This document shows, one piece after another, positions 1-12,133 of a stretch of 64,000 nt of DNA (the stretch's first letter is position 1; each line of letters starts with the position of its first letter). Both the position numbers and the translations under genes were made by a program. The DNA is taken from contig NC_135178.1 in the NCBI RefSeq assembly GCF_041146795.1, positions 7,570,844 through 7,634,843 on the forward strand. The letters run 5' to 3'. Below the pieces are notes generated by a model. The model saw only the letters and a list, made by a program, of their open reading frames with translations. It searched no databases and was not told where the DNA came from. This stretch comes from Maylandia zebra. Taxonomy: Eukaryota > Chordata > Actinopteri > Cichliformes > Cichlidae.

Positions 1-594
1 TAAATAAATAAATAACAAAACCCATTGCAACATCTTAACCGGACTTAGTTGAATTTACATCTGTGCCGGCAACTTCTTAGCATTTAACCTTCCCGGTGCA
101 GCAAATGATAACTAACAGTTATCAACATATAACCAGGCAAGGACTTGTCATGTTAGCCTAGCTCATAGCTAGCCAACACAACCTAGCTAACTGTAGATAC
201 AAACAAAAGGCCATAACTACATCCTACTACCACAGGAACGGTATAGGTCACAGTACGTGTTGTGTTACGGCGGTAAAACAATTGTCTAAACCGATATAAG
301 AACAATTTAGGACATTTTCAAGAGATAAATCCTTAGTGTCTGGAGGCGGTATCCGGCCTCATCGGCTGACATGCCCAGCCCGGACACACAACCTCCGCCC
401 TGTAGCTGACACGAAAATATGGCGGATGTGTACGTTTAACACGTAATTTCAGTGCCTAAAAGACAAAATAATACACTGCAAAAGCGCCCGGATGGTACAT
501 AGCCGGGTTAAAATAGTACTTCTGCTTCCCCCATTGTAAAAAAAAAAACAAGACAAGGCCCACTTCCCGTCCTGCATCCCCGGCGTCGGCTTAC
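1..594 (-). other. rab35: rab35 intron 1 (partial)
   Basis: The gene runs toward lower coordinates, so everything left of the exon 1 donor is intron 1 of rab35, cut by the window edge. I see no other coding signal here. A short A-run lies at about 538-548. Confidence 0.75.
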
Positions 595-646
595 CGCTGT
601 CACCGATGATGAGCAGCTTGAAGAGGTAATCGTAGTCCCTGGCCAT
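595..646 (-). CDS. rab35: Ras-related small GTPase Rab35, first coding exon (partial gene)
   Basis: Rab35 is a prenylated small GTPase of the plasma membrane and recycling endosomes, acting in endocytic recycling, cytokinesis and actin control. The exon encodes MARDYDYLFKLLIIGDSG, the Rab35-specific N-terminus followed by the start of the P-loop (GDSG-VGKS). It stops inside the Gly codon at a consensus donor (G|GTAAG at 595/594), which is the expected place for a Rab first exon. The remaining exons lie beyond the left edge. Rab8, Rab10 and Rab13 start differently (MAKxYD), so Rab35 is preferred. The neighbour gcn1 is on the same strand, as in the human RAB35-GCN1 order, which supports the call. 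The frame continuing past 595 to 449 is intron read-through. Confidence 0.88.
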
Positions 647-900
647 GCCGGTAGCTGGTGGCTCACCCCCGCCGTGTACCGCTTCTTTGCTCGGTTAGCT
701 GTCGGACTCCCTCGGTGCGTAAAGAAAATCACCAGACCCCAGATCCCCCCGGTATAAAACACCACCACCACTAAGGATATCACAAACTGTTAGCCCCCCG
801 AGCCGGCGGCGTTTTTTCTCGGGGTTTCGCGGCGTCAGCAATCCTCACTCTCCGCTGCAAACAGCCGGAAACTCCGCTTCCTCCTCTGGTGGAGCTGCAC
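647..900 (-). promoter_or_regulatory. rab35: rab35 5' UTR and proximal promoter region
   Basis: This is the sequence immediately upstream of the rab35 start codon. It is CpG-richer than its surroundings (about 650-870), as expected of a housekeeping CpG-island promoter, and has GGAA-containing ETS-like sites on the minus strand near 861-880. I see no TATA box. The transcription start is not determined. Confidence 0.45.
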
Positions 901-1667
901 CCAACTGTGACCCAGTCTCACTGCGCAGACTCGAGCTACAGCACAGCGGTCCCATCCCATTGATGAACACAAGAATCATGCCAGGAGAAACGCTGGAGAG
1001 TCCCGAGGATTCATGCTTCTTTTTAATGCACTGAAAACAACTTAAACCACACAATACTGAGAAGCACGTGTTGTTAAACTCGTAGTTTAACTCCACATTG
1101 CAGTAGTTTACAGGAAGTTCAACTAAATTCGTATTTGCATAGAGAGGAAATTCAGTTTGTCGGTTTTGTGTAATCAACTAGAAATAATTTGGAGCCTTAA
1201 AAGGGGGAAGACTTATTTTATTTCGCTGTTGTCTCATGGTTTTTATATATTATTTGTATTACAGTAGCTGAATTACCTTTCTCCAGTCTGCTCCACCTTT
1301 TATTTCATCCGGATTGTTGCGCAGACACACCAGGCTTCAGAGATTTCCCCCTAGACTGGGGTACCTGTTACTTCATTTAAATATGTCCAAAACTAGAAAT
1401 TATCCGATATCACTTATAATTTGATGCATGGACTGTTTTAGCTGCCAACTTAAAGCTGTGTGCCTGAGATAAAGGGTATCTGCTCTCAGTGAGATCACAC
1501 AGAGCCAAACGTAGGAAAAAAAGCCTTAAACGGAATTTAGAGTAGTTTAAGGACAAACACCAACCTCATTAACTGAAACTAGCCTCATTTAATAAGTCTC
1601 CACTGCTGTAAGAGCATACATATGGCAGAAAAAATGAAAGGCATAATAGTTCCCCTTCCTCCTCTTA

Positions 1668-1818
1668 ATATACAAGTGGAAAACCAATCCTGAAACCTTT
1701 TTCTTCAGACATTTAAGGCCACTTGATAATATTTCAGATGTGAATGTACTCCTGCATCTCCTCTAGGCTCTGTGTTCCTGGTTTGGAAAACCTAGACCAT
1801 GAAGGAAGACTTCAGACC
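1668..1818 (+). repeat. 150-bp direct repeat, copy 1
   Basis: The stretch from ATATACAAGTGG to CTTCAGACC is repeated almost without change at 2529-2679, in the same orientation, about 860 bp away. Visible differences are single bases (for example CTAGGCTC versus CTAGACTC, and GAAGGAAG versus GAAGGGAG). It looks like a local duplication rather than a known transposon. Confidence 0.85.
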
Positions 1819-2189
1819 TTGTACTCTGGGGCCTCTGGATATCTGGGGCCTGGATCTCCTCCATACCTGCTTCATACCCTGGTGGACGGGGCTATGGCTC
1901 CCCACACTCCCTAGCAGATCGTTACATGGAGAAACCTTTGGAATACAAGCATGCTGATCCACACAGGTATGCTCACAGGCGTACACACAGGTGTTCACAG
2001 ACGCGGACTACACCTTTCTTGGCTGCTGCCTCAAAGCACATTGTGCGCTGTCTATCTTGCGTGCTGCACAATAGCGTTTATTATTTAGTATCTACTGATA
2101 TCTACTGCTAGCTAGTTTATTGTGATGGTGCGGTTTTGTTTTGTTTTTTTTATTATGTTGCTCTTTGTTGTTTGCCTTCTCTTCTGTTT

Positions 2190-2320
2190 TTTTTCTCCAT
2201 ACAGGTGATCCAGGTGGGGTTTTTTTTTTTTTCTTTCTTCCCCCCTTCTCACCGTCTCTTCTCCCCTTTAGTTTTCTTTCTCTCCCTCTCTTTCTTTCAT
2301 TCTTTCTCCCTGTCCTATCC
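2190..2320 (+). repeat. Pyrimidine-rich tract
   Basis: This is a low-complexity C/T stretch with a T12 run. Open frames across it are composition artefacts. Confidence 0.7.
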
Positions 2321-2528
2321 CACAGTCATGTCTGTCCCGTTTGTAGCAACCGAAAATAAAATAAATTCATAATTATAATAAAGGTCAATCAAATGGACCA
2401 ATATGGCAAGGCCATGATGATCCACTTGGTAAAATAAATCCGCTTGGCATCTTTCTTGGCCTTAAGACAACAATTCTGATGGCTAAAGATCCAAACGGGA
2501 CACAAAAAAATAAAAAAAATAAATAAAA

Positions 2529-2679
2529 ATATACAAGTGGAAAACCAATCCTGAAACCTTTTTCTTCAGACATTTAAGGCCACTTGATAATATTTCAGAT
2601 GTGAATGTACTCCTGCATCTCCTCTAGACTCTGTGTTCCTGGTTTGGAAAACCTAGACCATGAAGGGAGACTTCAGACC
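2529..2679 (+). repeat. 150-bp direct repeat, copy 2
   Basis: This is the second copy of the repeat at 1668-1818, in the same orientation. It lies next to an A/T-rich AAATAAAAAT stretch at its left edge. Confidence 0.85.
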
Positions 2680-2914
2680 AAATCACCAGAGTAGAAAAGC
2701 GAGATGAGGCCACATAGAAAGCAAGAGAGTGGCGAGGTTTTAACTGGAAGCCAAAAGTTTTTGTCTGCTGAAGCTTCAAGAGTAAAATCCAGCAATTGGT
2801 GAATCAGAGAACTTGGTGGAATTCAAGTGAGGTGTGACAAAGTCTGAGAGACGCCAACCTGAGAAAAACCAAGCATCCAATATTTAACACACTACATTAT
2901 GAAATCCAGAACCT

Positions 2915-2920
2915 TTTATT
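2915..2920 (-). promoter_or_regulatory. gcn1: Candidate polyadenylation signal of gcn1
   Basis: AATAAA on the minus strand (TTTATT on plus) is the first canonical hexamer I found downstream of the gcn1 stop at 3395. It would give a 3' UTR of roughly 480-500 nt. Confidence 0.5.
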
Positions 2921-3394
2921 ATGTATTGCCTTTTTACAACTGCATCGCTGACATAAGAATGATTTGTGTTTTTATAAGAAGTTGCTTTCCCCAAACAACC
3001 GTCACACTCAAAGTTCAAATAAAAGGTAAAGAAAGGGGGGCTCTGTTTCATTAACAGTGGCAATAATTGAAATCATTTTGGTAAAATAAGTAGCAAAACA
3101 CTGAAATATCAAAACAGATTTGGCATCGTGTCTTCTATTGTTGCTCGGTACAAGAGAACAACCTGTGCATCATATGATAAAATAAATTGGGCTTAAAGGC
3201 CGCTAAAACAAGGATTTAAAGTGGGGGGGGGGGAAGAAAAACGCCAAAAACAAAATTTTCTGGGGAATACAGCCAAAACACTACTCATCTCAGGCTCCCC
3301 AGTGTGTCTGAGGTTCTCATACACGGATTTGTTTAATATGTCAGTAAATCTTCTGCTGCTTTCTGCAGATCAGAGCACTTCGTTGTTTAGTCCA

Positions 3395-6300
3395 TCATGT
3401 TAGGATTGTGTCATCGATCTCTTCATTGGAGTCTGGCTGGCTGGCGATTTTTTTCAAAGACCGGCGGTGACACTCTGACAGTAGGTCATTGCTTGCAGAG
3501 TCCAGAATGGCAGTAATAGTCTGAAATGCAAAGAGAGGAGCGTGTAAAAATGTTTTGCTCTACAGATTACATCTGTGTGCAGATTACAGTAGGGAGTTGA
3601 TAGTCGCACCTGCATGGTTTCCTCCCCCTGACGAAGCCGTAGCAGGTTGACGATTGTGTGTTCGCTCTGGGCCCGGACGCTCGTGTTCTTGTCCTTGGTG
3701 TTGTCCAGCAGAGTTTTCAGCAGAGGTTTGATGAGATTCACGTCCACGGAGGGCAGTGATGGTTCTTTGAATACCCACCACAGCACCCGCTCTGACACCA
3801 GTCTGACATCACTAGACTGGTTCTGAAGACACTGCAGGGTCACGCAGACAACAGATATAATGGCACAATACACACTGTTCAAAGAGGTACTCAAAGGAAT
3901 CATCTTCTTATAAATACACAGGCTTCACAGCAAACACCTGATCAGACTGATATCAGCTTTCATGCTGTGCTTTTAGTGTGGAAATGTACACACTAATCAC
4001 TCACACACAAAAATAAATGTTTTCTACACTCCTCATTTACAGATGCTGAATATCCTGTTGAGCACACTGCTTAGTTTCTTCCTGGCCCTCACTACTGTGC
4101 AGGTACTTTCTCTTAGTGTTCAGTTTTCTACCTAAAGACTAAGAAGAGCTGTGAGCCTAAATAAAACAATGAGCGTGAGCTATAAAACCAAAAAAGATAA
4201 TACTACAGCATAACTCTACTACAAGCAACTATGTTTGTATTACACATAATTTTACTGTGAGAAGTATTAATTTAAACAGCTACACCTTTTTCCAACATTA
4301 CAGTGGGCACGAGCCCATTTTTGGCAACTTGACTGCTCCCACTTCCTCACCTGTACAAATATAGAAATGGGAAGTGGACAGGGTTTGATTCTCTGCTTTA
4401 CCTTAACAAATTGTGTAATCATCTGCTGGGAAACACCACTGCTCCCCTCTGTTCTCAAATGATGCTTCATCAGGTATCCCATACCTCTGATCCCACTGGT
4501 AGCAATGGGAATCTGGAAGAGGAACAAAATGCCACGCATGAGGACAAAAAGACTCTAAGATAAGGCTAGAAGATCGATCAGTGCAGCTGAAATTGCTACA
4601 AGGATGACTGACAAGCTGATAAGACAGAGTAACATATTATATGAACAAAGAAACTTAACAAGTAAATTCAATTAAAAAGATATGAAAGATAAAATGAAAA
4701 TGCAAATAATTACATTAGGAATACATCAATGAGATTAAGAACACACACAAAAAAAGATAATCGCACGGTGCATTAAAAGGACAAAACATCAAAATATACA
4801 ATATTGAAAATAGACCAATCAATAATAGATTGGATTTATATAGCGCTTTTCAAGGCACCCAAAGCGCTTTACAATGCCACTATTCATTCACTCTCACATT
4901 CACACACTGGTGGAGGCAGCTACAGTTGTAGCCACAGCTGCCCTGGGGCAGACTGACAGAATCGAGGCTGCCATATCGCGCCATCGGCCCCTCTGGCCAA
5001 CACCAGTAGGCGGAAGAGTAAAGTGTCTTGCCCAAGGACACAACGACCAGGACAGAGAGGAGGGGATCGAAATGGCGACCTTCCGGTTACAGATGCGCTT
5101 CCCAACCCCCTGAGCCACGGTCGCCCCCTCAACAGTAATGAGACAATCTAGAGCAATAGATTGTAAGGTTGTTAGAGCGAGACAATGCTGTGTTTGCAGC
5201 CAGTCCTCAGTACTCTGTATCCATTTGCATATCAGTCATGATGAAAATGACTGTGTGGCTCATTGCTATGCAGTAGCACTGATTGTTACATAACTGTACA
5301 GTTTACGAGGTTGGGGAACCTACAGTCAGCTGAAACTGGATGTGATGAAATATTTTTCCCGCTGAAAATGCTGTATCCAGATGAAGTGACTAACTTTCAC
5401 TTACTTTTGGTGCTTCGCTATTTGATAGCCTGCAACCAAATATTGATATTTTTTATTAAAACAACAGGTGCTCTCCACTAATCTGACTAACCACAGACAC
5501 CATCTCATTAATGGAAATAAAACTATGGTGATGAAGAAGAAACACATAGGTTTAAAATAGTGTCATGCACAGGAAAATAAATCAGTGAGCTCATTAATTC
5601 AAGTGGAACATTATTAAAATGTAATAACAGCAGGTCCATAGTGCTTCACACACTGGGGTTGCACTGGGAAGCACACCCGGTGTCAAAATCTGCCAAATCA
5701 AATGACCCCTTGCTACTAAGGGAGCCAAAAGTAGCTTCTATAAAAAGTTAGTAGTCAAACACACACTGACACCACCACAGTGCAGCAAACAGATACCCGA
5801 TTCCTCCTTTTAGAGTGTGCGGGGATATTTTTTTCCTTCTTATGTTACTTAATATCTGGACGTACAGAGTATCACAGAATCACTGTATTATGATGTATGG
5901 TAATAGTGAATGAACCGGTTCATATACAGCGCTTTTCTACTCTACTCCAGCACTCAGAGTGTTTTATACAAAAGTATTTCTATACTGAAGGCATGCATGA
6001 CAATGGTTATATGGGGCCGCTGAACAGTGACAATGACATGAATGTGAAAACACCTATGGAGGATTCCTGTGGAGGAAAGGGGTCCAACTTTTCAGAGTTC
6101 AAACCTGGAGAATCAGAGTGGAAGCTGTACTGGTGACACCTTACTGCGAGGCATTACGGTGATTTTTCCATTACCGCCTGTCACATCTCAGTTGTTTAAT
6201 CCTTATAGTAAAAGAGTACATTGGTTTATTAACAGTGGTTTGAAATATATTTTTTGATCTGGTGTTTTTCAGAAGTGACTGTGTTACCTTGATGTTTCCA

Positions 6301-9300
6301 AGAGACATTACCACAACAAAATCACAACACACTTCCCAAAATGGCAACTATTTCTACTGTTTTCCAATCTCCCTGTGGGTATCTATGAGTAAACTCTCTG
6401 CTCACCCTATCAGCGGTGGCATTGGCCAAGATGGTCTCTGTCACAGTGTCACAGTACTCGTTCCCACACAGCTTCCCGGGAGCAGATTTGACGGCGATGG
6501 CCAGGGCCAAGCTGCGACCGTGACGCACCATCCAGTCCACACCAGACACGTCGGCTAAAGAGAGGCAGACCGTTCATGAGCTCGTGGCATCACTGCTCGG
6601 CTAACGCACAAAATAATGCAGCACACAGCAGCAGACAATAACAAGCTGAAGCTTTTTTTGATGCAGATACACTGGACAAACATACATTAAATGTTTTTAT
6701 AAAAGGATTTTTTAAATTTCAAATTTCTTAGCGCTATAATTATTTCACTCTATAACTCACAATGAGCAGGAAAAAGGACATCTGATGATGGTCACAATGA
6801 CAAAGCAACCCTACACACACTTACAATGAGATCCTGAGAGAGGTGTAAAATAACTTTGCACACAAATACCAACCTAAGACATGCTGAAGTAACACACTCT
6901 TCAGCTCCTCCTCTGACAGGAAGGCACACAGCTCACCAACACAGCCGGCTGAGGCCATACGAGTTGCATCCTGCAAGTGCACACACAGACACACACACCA
7001 ATAAGACAGCCAGACAGAGACAGGTTGTGTGTCATTTATTCTCAAACTGACACGAAGACTAAAACCACCTTTTTAGAAAACCACATCCTCTTTGTCTGAC
7101 TTCCGTTTTTCTACTGAGATCACAGAGGAAACTCTACTTGTGAATAACTCTGAAATCTGCTTATACACGTACTTCACTGCTAATTACTTTATGCATCCAG
7201 TAGCTACTGCAGGTTCTGGGTTGGAAAAAAGGGTTGCAACACATTCAAAAGAAGTCTTTGAGGGCTGCTCGTCATACCTCGTCATGTCCCAACATGCCTA
7301 GCAATGTGGTGGTGATGTTTTTGCGGATGGCTGGGTCCACCTTTGATCCGGCCCCCTGGATGACAAACCTTAAGGCCTGGAGCATAGTCTCCCTGTGAAC
7401 ACAAACAGGAGAATTAAACTAAAAGACAAAAGCAAATATTTTTTATTTCATGTAAAAACATGTAAGCAGATATTGTATTTTGGATATAAACACACAGCAC
7501 AAACTACAGTTTTTGCTAATTATATGTTAAAACTCAACTTCCCAGAAATATGATAGAAGATTTGTAGTAAATTTGTCAGTGCTTTCTGGTGGACAAAGGA
7601 TGTAATGAGGAACTATTTTTTTAAAGATAAATCCAAACACATTTGCATTTCTGTACTCTGGCTCTCCTTCCATCGTACACTTTTTAGAGTTAAGCTGGTG
7701 TCAGGCTGCACTATCAGCTTCTAGTTAATAATATTTTGGGAGAAATGTTTCAGACTTTAAAACTGACTCCAAACCAAGCAGCAACTAGAAAACTGAAGCC
7801 AGCAGAGGCCAGCCGATAAAGGATTTGTTTTTGGACCGACACCAATATTTGATGATTTAAGAAAAAAATAAAAAGATCCCAAATTCTAAATCATTGGCTG
7901 ATATTATTACTGCTTATGCTTCTTAAGCAGATTTTCCTAACATCTGATATGTGTACTTATTAATTGCGCTCTGCTCGACACTGCTCAGATCAGATTGTTG
8001 TCGCATTTCTTGCAAACAGTGACGCTACAGAGTGCCCTCTGATGGACAAACTGTGCAATGTCAGCACCCACAACACAACTGAAGAGTGTTTCTCCAGCCT
8101 CTTCTTTACTATTTAATTTTTATCAGTGAGGAGATCGGTAGAGTGGCAAATAGCTAATACTGGTCACTAATTTCAGCCTACCGATAAATTAAATAAATGC
8201 TCTTTATGTTCCTTATTAGAGCAAAAAAGTTACAAAACACAAACACTGTTGTGTCTACTTTATAGAAGTTAATGTTGAGGATACAACAAGGCTCCACCAG
8301 GTTTAAAAAAAAAAAAAAAAAAAAAAAAAATCATTCTTTCAATGACACGTGTGCCAATATAAAGAGCTGTACTGGCAGCTGGTGTGCCCAATTTATGACT
8401 TCTCCATATTTTTTGTGCTCATGGTGCCTTTGGGAGTCTTCATGCTGAAATTAAGTGACAAATAAAATGACTTTCTGGGTGATTCAGTCCATCCTGAAGT
8501 TTGTGCTCTGTGCCCTGAAGGTTTGGTTCTGGTGTTTGGCAGTAATTAGCATGTAAATGCTTTCTCAGCATATTCTATTGTCTAAATGATTATTCCAAAA
8601 TAGAGGAGTGAACTGCCCTCTTTAATATACAGGCTATGCTTCATACACACATTTTCAGACTAATGGCTCCCAGTCTGTGCTTGTAACATTAAGACAAAGC
8701 AGCATCTTTAATCAGATGATACATTTCAACTTCTCTATTTGTGGAGATAAAATGATTTAAAATATTAACATCACAGGCTCACACATTTTGAAAATTCTGT
8801 TGGGGATGTTTATTGTTGCTGATTCTGTACTGAACAATACCAGACTGCACACAAACCTGACTCCAGAGTCCTCGGCATTGCGAATTGCAGAGAGTTGCTC
8901 AGTGAAGAGTGGATCGACCTTGGCGTGGATGGAAACCAGCTGACCCAGAGCCTCTGCTGCCCTCAGTCTTACAGCACGGCTTGAATCCTGCAGGGCTTTC
9001 AGGAAGGTGGTCTGGAGCTGAGGCAGGAAGGGCTTCAGGGCTATGCCCACCTGGAGGAGGAACGCAGTGCAAAGGTTAGAGCCTTCTGACAGAAACTTTG
9101 ACCAGCTTTGGAGAGGTACGGTTGGCCATTTTGTCTTCCACCAGACCTTTGCCAGCAGCAGGGTGAGAGTCTCTAATAGAGCAGTCTTCACAGTCCAGGC
9201 AAAGCGGTCTCCTAAGATACGAATAAGAGGTCCAGTGATGTTGACTACAGACGGCCGCAGAGCCTCGGGAGACGTCAGTTTGATGACCCCTCCTAATGCT

Positions 9301-12133
9301 TTAGCCGCCTCTTCTTTCTGTTCAGGGGTGCCAGTGAGGACACCTTCTCTCAGGACTGGCAGGATACAGGTCACACCCTATGTAAGCATCGAGATAAAAA
9401 TAAAAATATTAACTGAACAGAGCTGAAAGAAACCAACATTTCCCAATTAATGTTTAATTGGTGGCATATTGAAATTGCTTTTTTGTTCCCTGAACAGTCA
9501 AGAATCCACAGGTAATATACATACACAATGATATAAACACTTTTGAAAGCTGGATCCAGTGGACATGTGGTACTTTGCTTTTTTGAAGAACTAAACAACA
9601 TTAAAATCAGATTGTTACTGAAAGTGTGTAAGCCAGGTTAAAACACACTTGGCCCATTGCAGTGCCCGCTCTTATTGAGCAAATCAATAGAAAGACCTCC
9701 ACGTGAATGATCACTATTAATGAGTTTCTAATTATGTGGACACAGTTCATGTCACAAATGTGCCCACTCAAAGCTCTGCTCACTTGACAGAACAAGAACT
9801 CAATAGGATGAATGAGCTGCTGTAGAATGACATCACCATGCTGTAATAATGTAGCAATAGTGTTTATTGTGTCAGGCGCTGCCCTCTTACCTTCTTGGGC
9901 AGACAGAAACCAGGAAGGTGCTGACCCTTCACGTCTCCGGCTACTGATCTAATGTCTCGATGCAGATCGTCGATTAGAGCCAGCTGGCTGCTTGCATCCA
10001 GTTTCTAAAGAACACATCAAAGCCACAGTGAGTTTGCATTTCACCTTTGATTTAAAAACAATCAAAAGGTCCACTGTTTTATTTACTAACATATTTTGTA
10101 CTAGACTATGAAAGCTCATGCAAATGGAAAGAAATTTTTATAGGAACACACCTTGGTGATGGAGTTGATGGTGTCCCAACTCTGAGACAAAACCTCTGGG
10201 TTGGAATCGTTAAGAAGGCGGATGACGCCTGACAGCAGCGTGCGTGTGTGGGCACTGTAGTCCAGTCGAGTGCGAGCAAAGTAGGCATTGAGGATGGTGA
10301 CGGCAGCCTGTCTGAGGCCAGGATCGGTGCCCCGTGTGGCCTCCAGCAGGTCTTCTATGATGATCCGCTGGCCCACTTCATCCTCCACAGAAAGGATCAC
10401 CGTCTGACAGCTGCACAATTCCTGGTGCAAAGGTAACAACATCCAGTCATATCATTCAGAAAGGCAGTTTAAAATATGCAGTGTTCACAGTAAAATAACC
10501 ACTAAAAAGTCAGAGTTAATAGAAGCAACACCATGACATTTTAATGGAGCTCACTTCTCGCATAGATCTGAAAAGTATTTTAGGGTTTAAATGCGTTGTA
10601 AATATTTACACCACAAAACTGCAGCTCTTTCTAAATCACTGCCAATACCTTTGTGTACAAAATGTTTTGAAATAAATTAAGAAGGTTTTAAAAGACAGGG
10701 AGACCACAGACTGGATAGTAACTGATTTAACCTGGTGATGGTCAAAGCTGTGCTTTAAAAAGGGGAAAAAAATAATCTGAGCCTAGAGGGGAGACATGGT
10801 GTTCTGGTACGTCTGCAGCTGCATTTTGAATGACAATAAGAGGAAATCAAAGTAGGACATATGGCCTGTTTAGCAGATAAGAAGGATTTTAATTCTCCAG
10901 TTGATTTAAAATAGAAGAAGCTACTGAGCAGAACTGGGCAACAGCAGTAGTGCTGGAGTATTGTCTCAGAATACTACAAAGTTAACATATACAGGAGTGG
11001 TATGGTATTAAAAAACAAACAAGCAAATAAGAAAAATCTGACTAAAGGACGTTAACAAAATCCTCAAACACAACAGAATCAGTAGGGAAGCTTTATATTT
11101 GGAGATTGCTGGTTGTACCTGTGCTTCGTCCTCTGTTCCCAGTTTTCCTTTGAGGGAAGAGAGCAGGGCAGGGAGGATGACTCCTAGATGACGTGTCAGA
11201 GCATCTCCAGCCACAGCAGACAGGAAGGCCAGTACTCGGGTGTTTACAGGAGGAGCAGTCAGCTAGCAGAAGCACAGAGAACACTGGATTATAGTCACAC
11301 AACATAAAAATGACATAAAGGCCTTAAAAAGGAAATCACGTGTGATGCTTTACCTTTGGAACCAAGTAAGGCAGCACAGAACGACTCTTTACTGCCATGA
11401 CTTGCTTCAGGCCATCCAAAGCAAACTCAGCCGTTTCCTCATCATCCTGCAAAAACATGTTCGGTATGAGATATAGACTAGACTGCAAAGCTTCTTAAAT
11501 CCTACAGATTTCCATCCATCCATCCATCTTCATCCGCTTTGTCCGGGGCCGGGTCGCGGGGGCAGCAGCCTACAGATTTCATATTACATTTTCCCCCTCA
11601 CTCCCTCACCAGCTGTTTGAGCAGGGTAGGCAGGATGTCATCCAGCGCCTGGTGACCGATGGTTGCATGGAGCTGCTCAAAGGTTTTGGCTGCAGCCTCT
11701 CGGACCTCCTCCAGAGGGTCACACAGAGCCTTCCTCACTGTAGGGACGAGTGACTCAGAGAAAACAAGCACCTGCAACACAAGTGTCATCAGATTTAAGG
11801 TTTTAAGTTTACTAGAATTTTCAGCTTAAGCTAAAACAGGCCCCACTGCTTGATTCAGAACCATTTTTAATAAATAAAATCATTGTAAAAGTTCTAATTC
11901 AATCCCACGAGCTATAATAATTACAAACGTGCGGAAAAAATGTGTGTTACAACAGCAGTGTGACTCACAGCGTCTTTACTGGTGGACTTCATGATTTCAC
12001 TGAGGCCGATGCAGACACCTTGCCTCTCATCGCTCTTGTCAGAGCGCAGGCCCTCCTCCAGGATGGGAATGATCTCCGGGAGAATCTTCTCTCCAAGTTT
12101 CCTCACCAGATCACCCAGCGTCCGAGCAGCGAT
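3395..12133 (-). CDS. gcn1: gcn1 exons 44-57 (C-terminal HEAT array and RWD-binding region)
   Basis: Coding exons in transcription order: 44 12133-11969; 45 11771-11610; 46 11446-11354; 47 11262-11119; 48 10421-10152; 49 10004-9891; 50 9377-9147; 51 9050-8857; 52 7392-7278; 53 6970-6874; 54 6554-6406; 55 4512-4402; 56 3831-3610; 57 3520-3395. They encode about residues 1942-2671. Exons 50-51 cover the region known in human and yeast to bind the Gcn2 RWD domain. They include the strongly conserved segments [11 protein letters not shown] and [13 protein letters not shown]. Intron 51 (7393-8856) and intron 54 (4513-6405) are the large introns here and hold repeats. Confidence 0.9.

Larger units (their letters stand above)
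901..2914. other. rab35-gcn1 intergenic region
   Basis: No convincing exon is seen. The region holds two copies of a 150-bp direct repeat (described separately), a pyrimidine-rich tract at about 2190-2320, and AT-rich unique-looking sequence. Confidence 0.6.

Noticed and set aside
4874..5132. Frames on both strands near 5 kb
   Set aside because: They lie wholly inside a high-copy dispersed repeat.
9043..9426. 127-codon plus-strand frame
   Set aside because: It is antisense to gcn1 exon 50 and part of intron 50. The minus strand carries the conserved protein.
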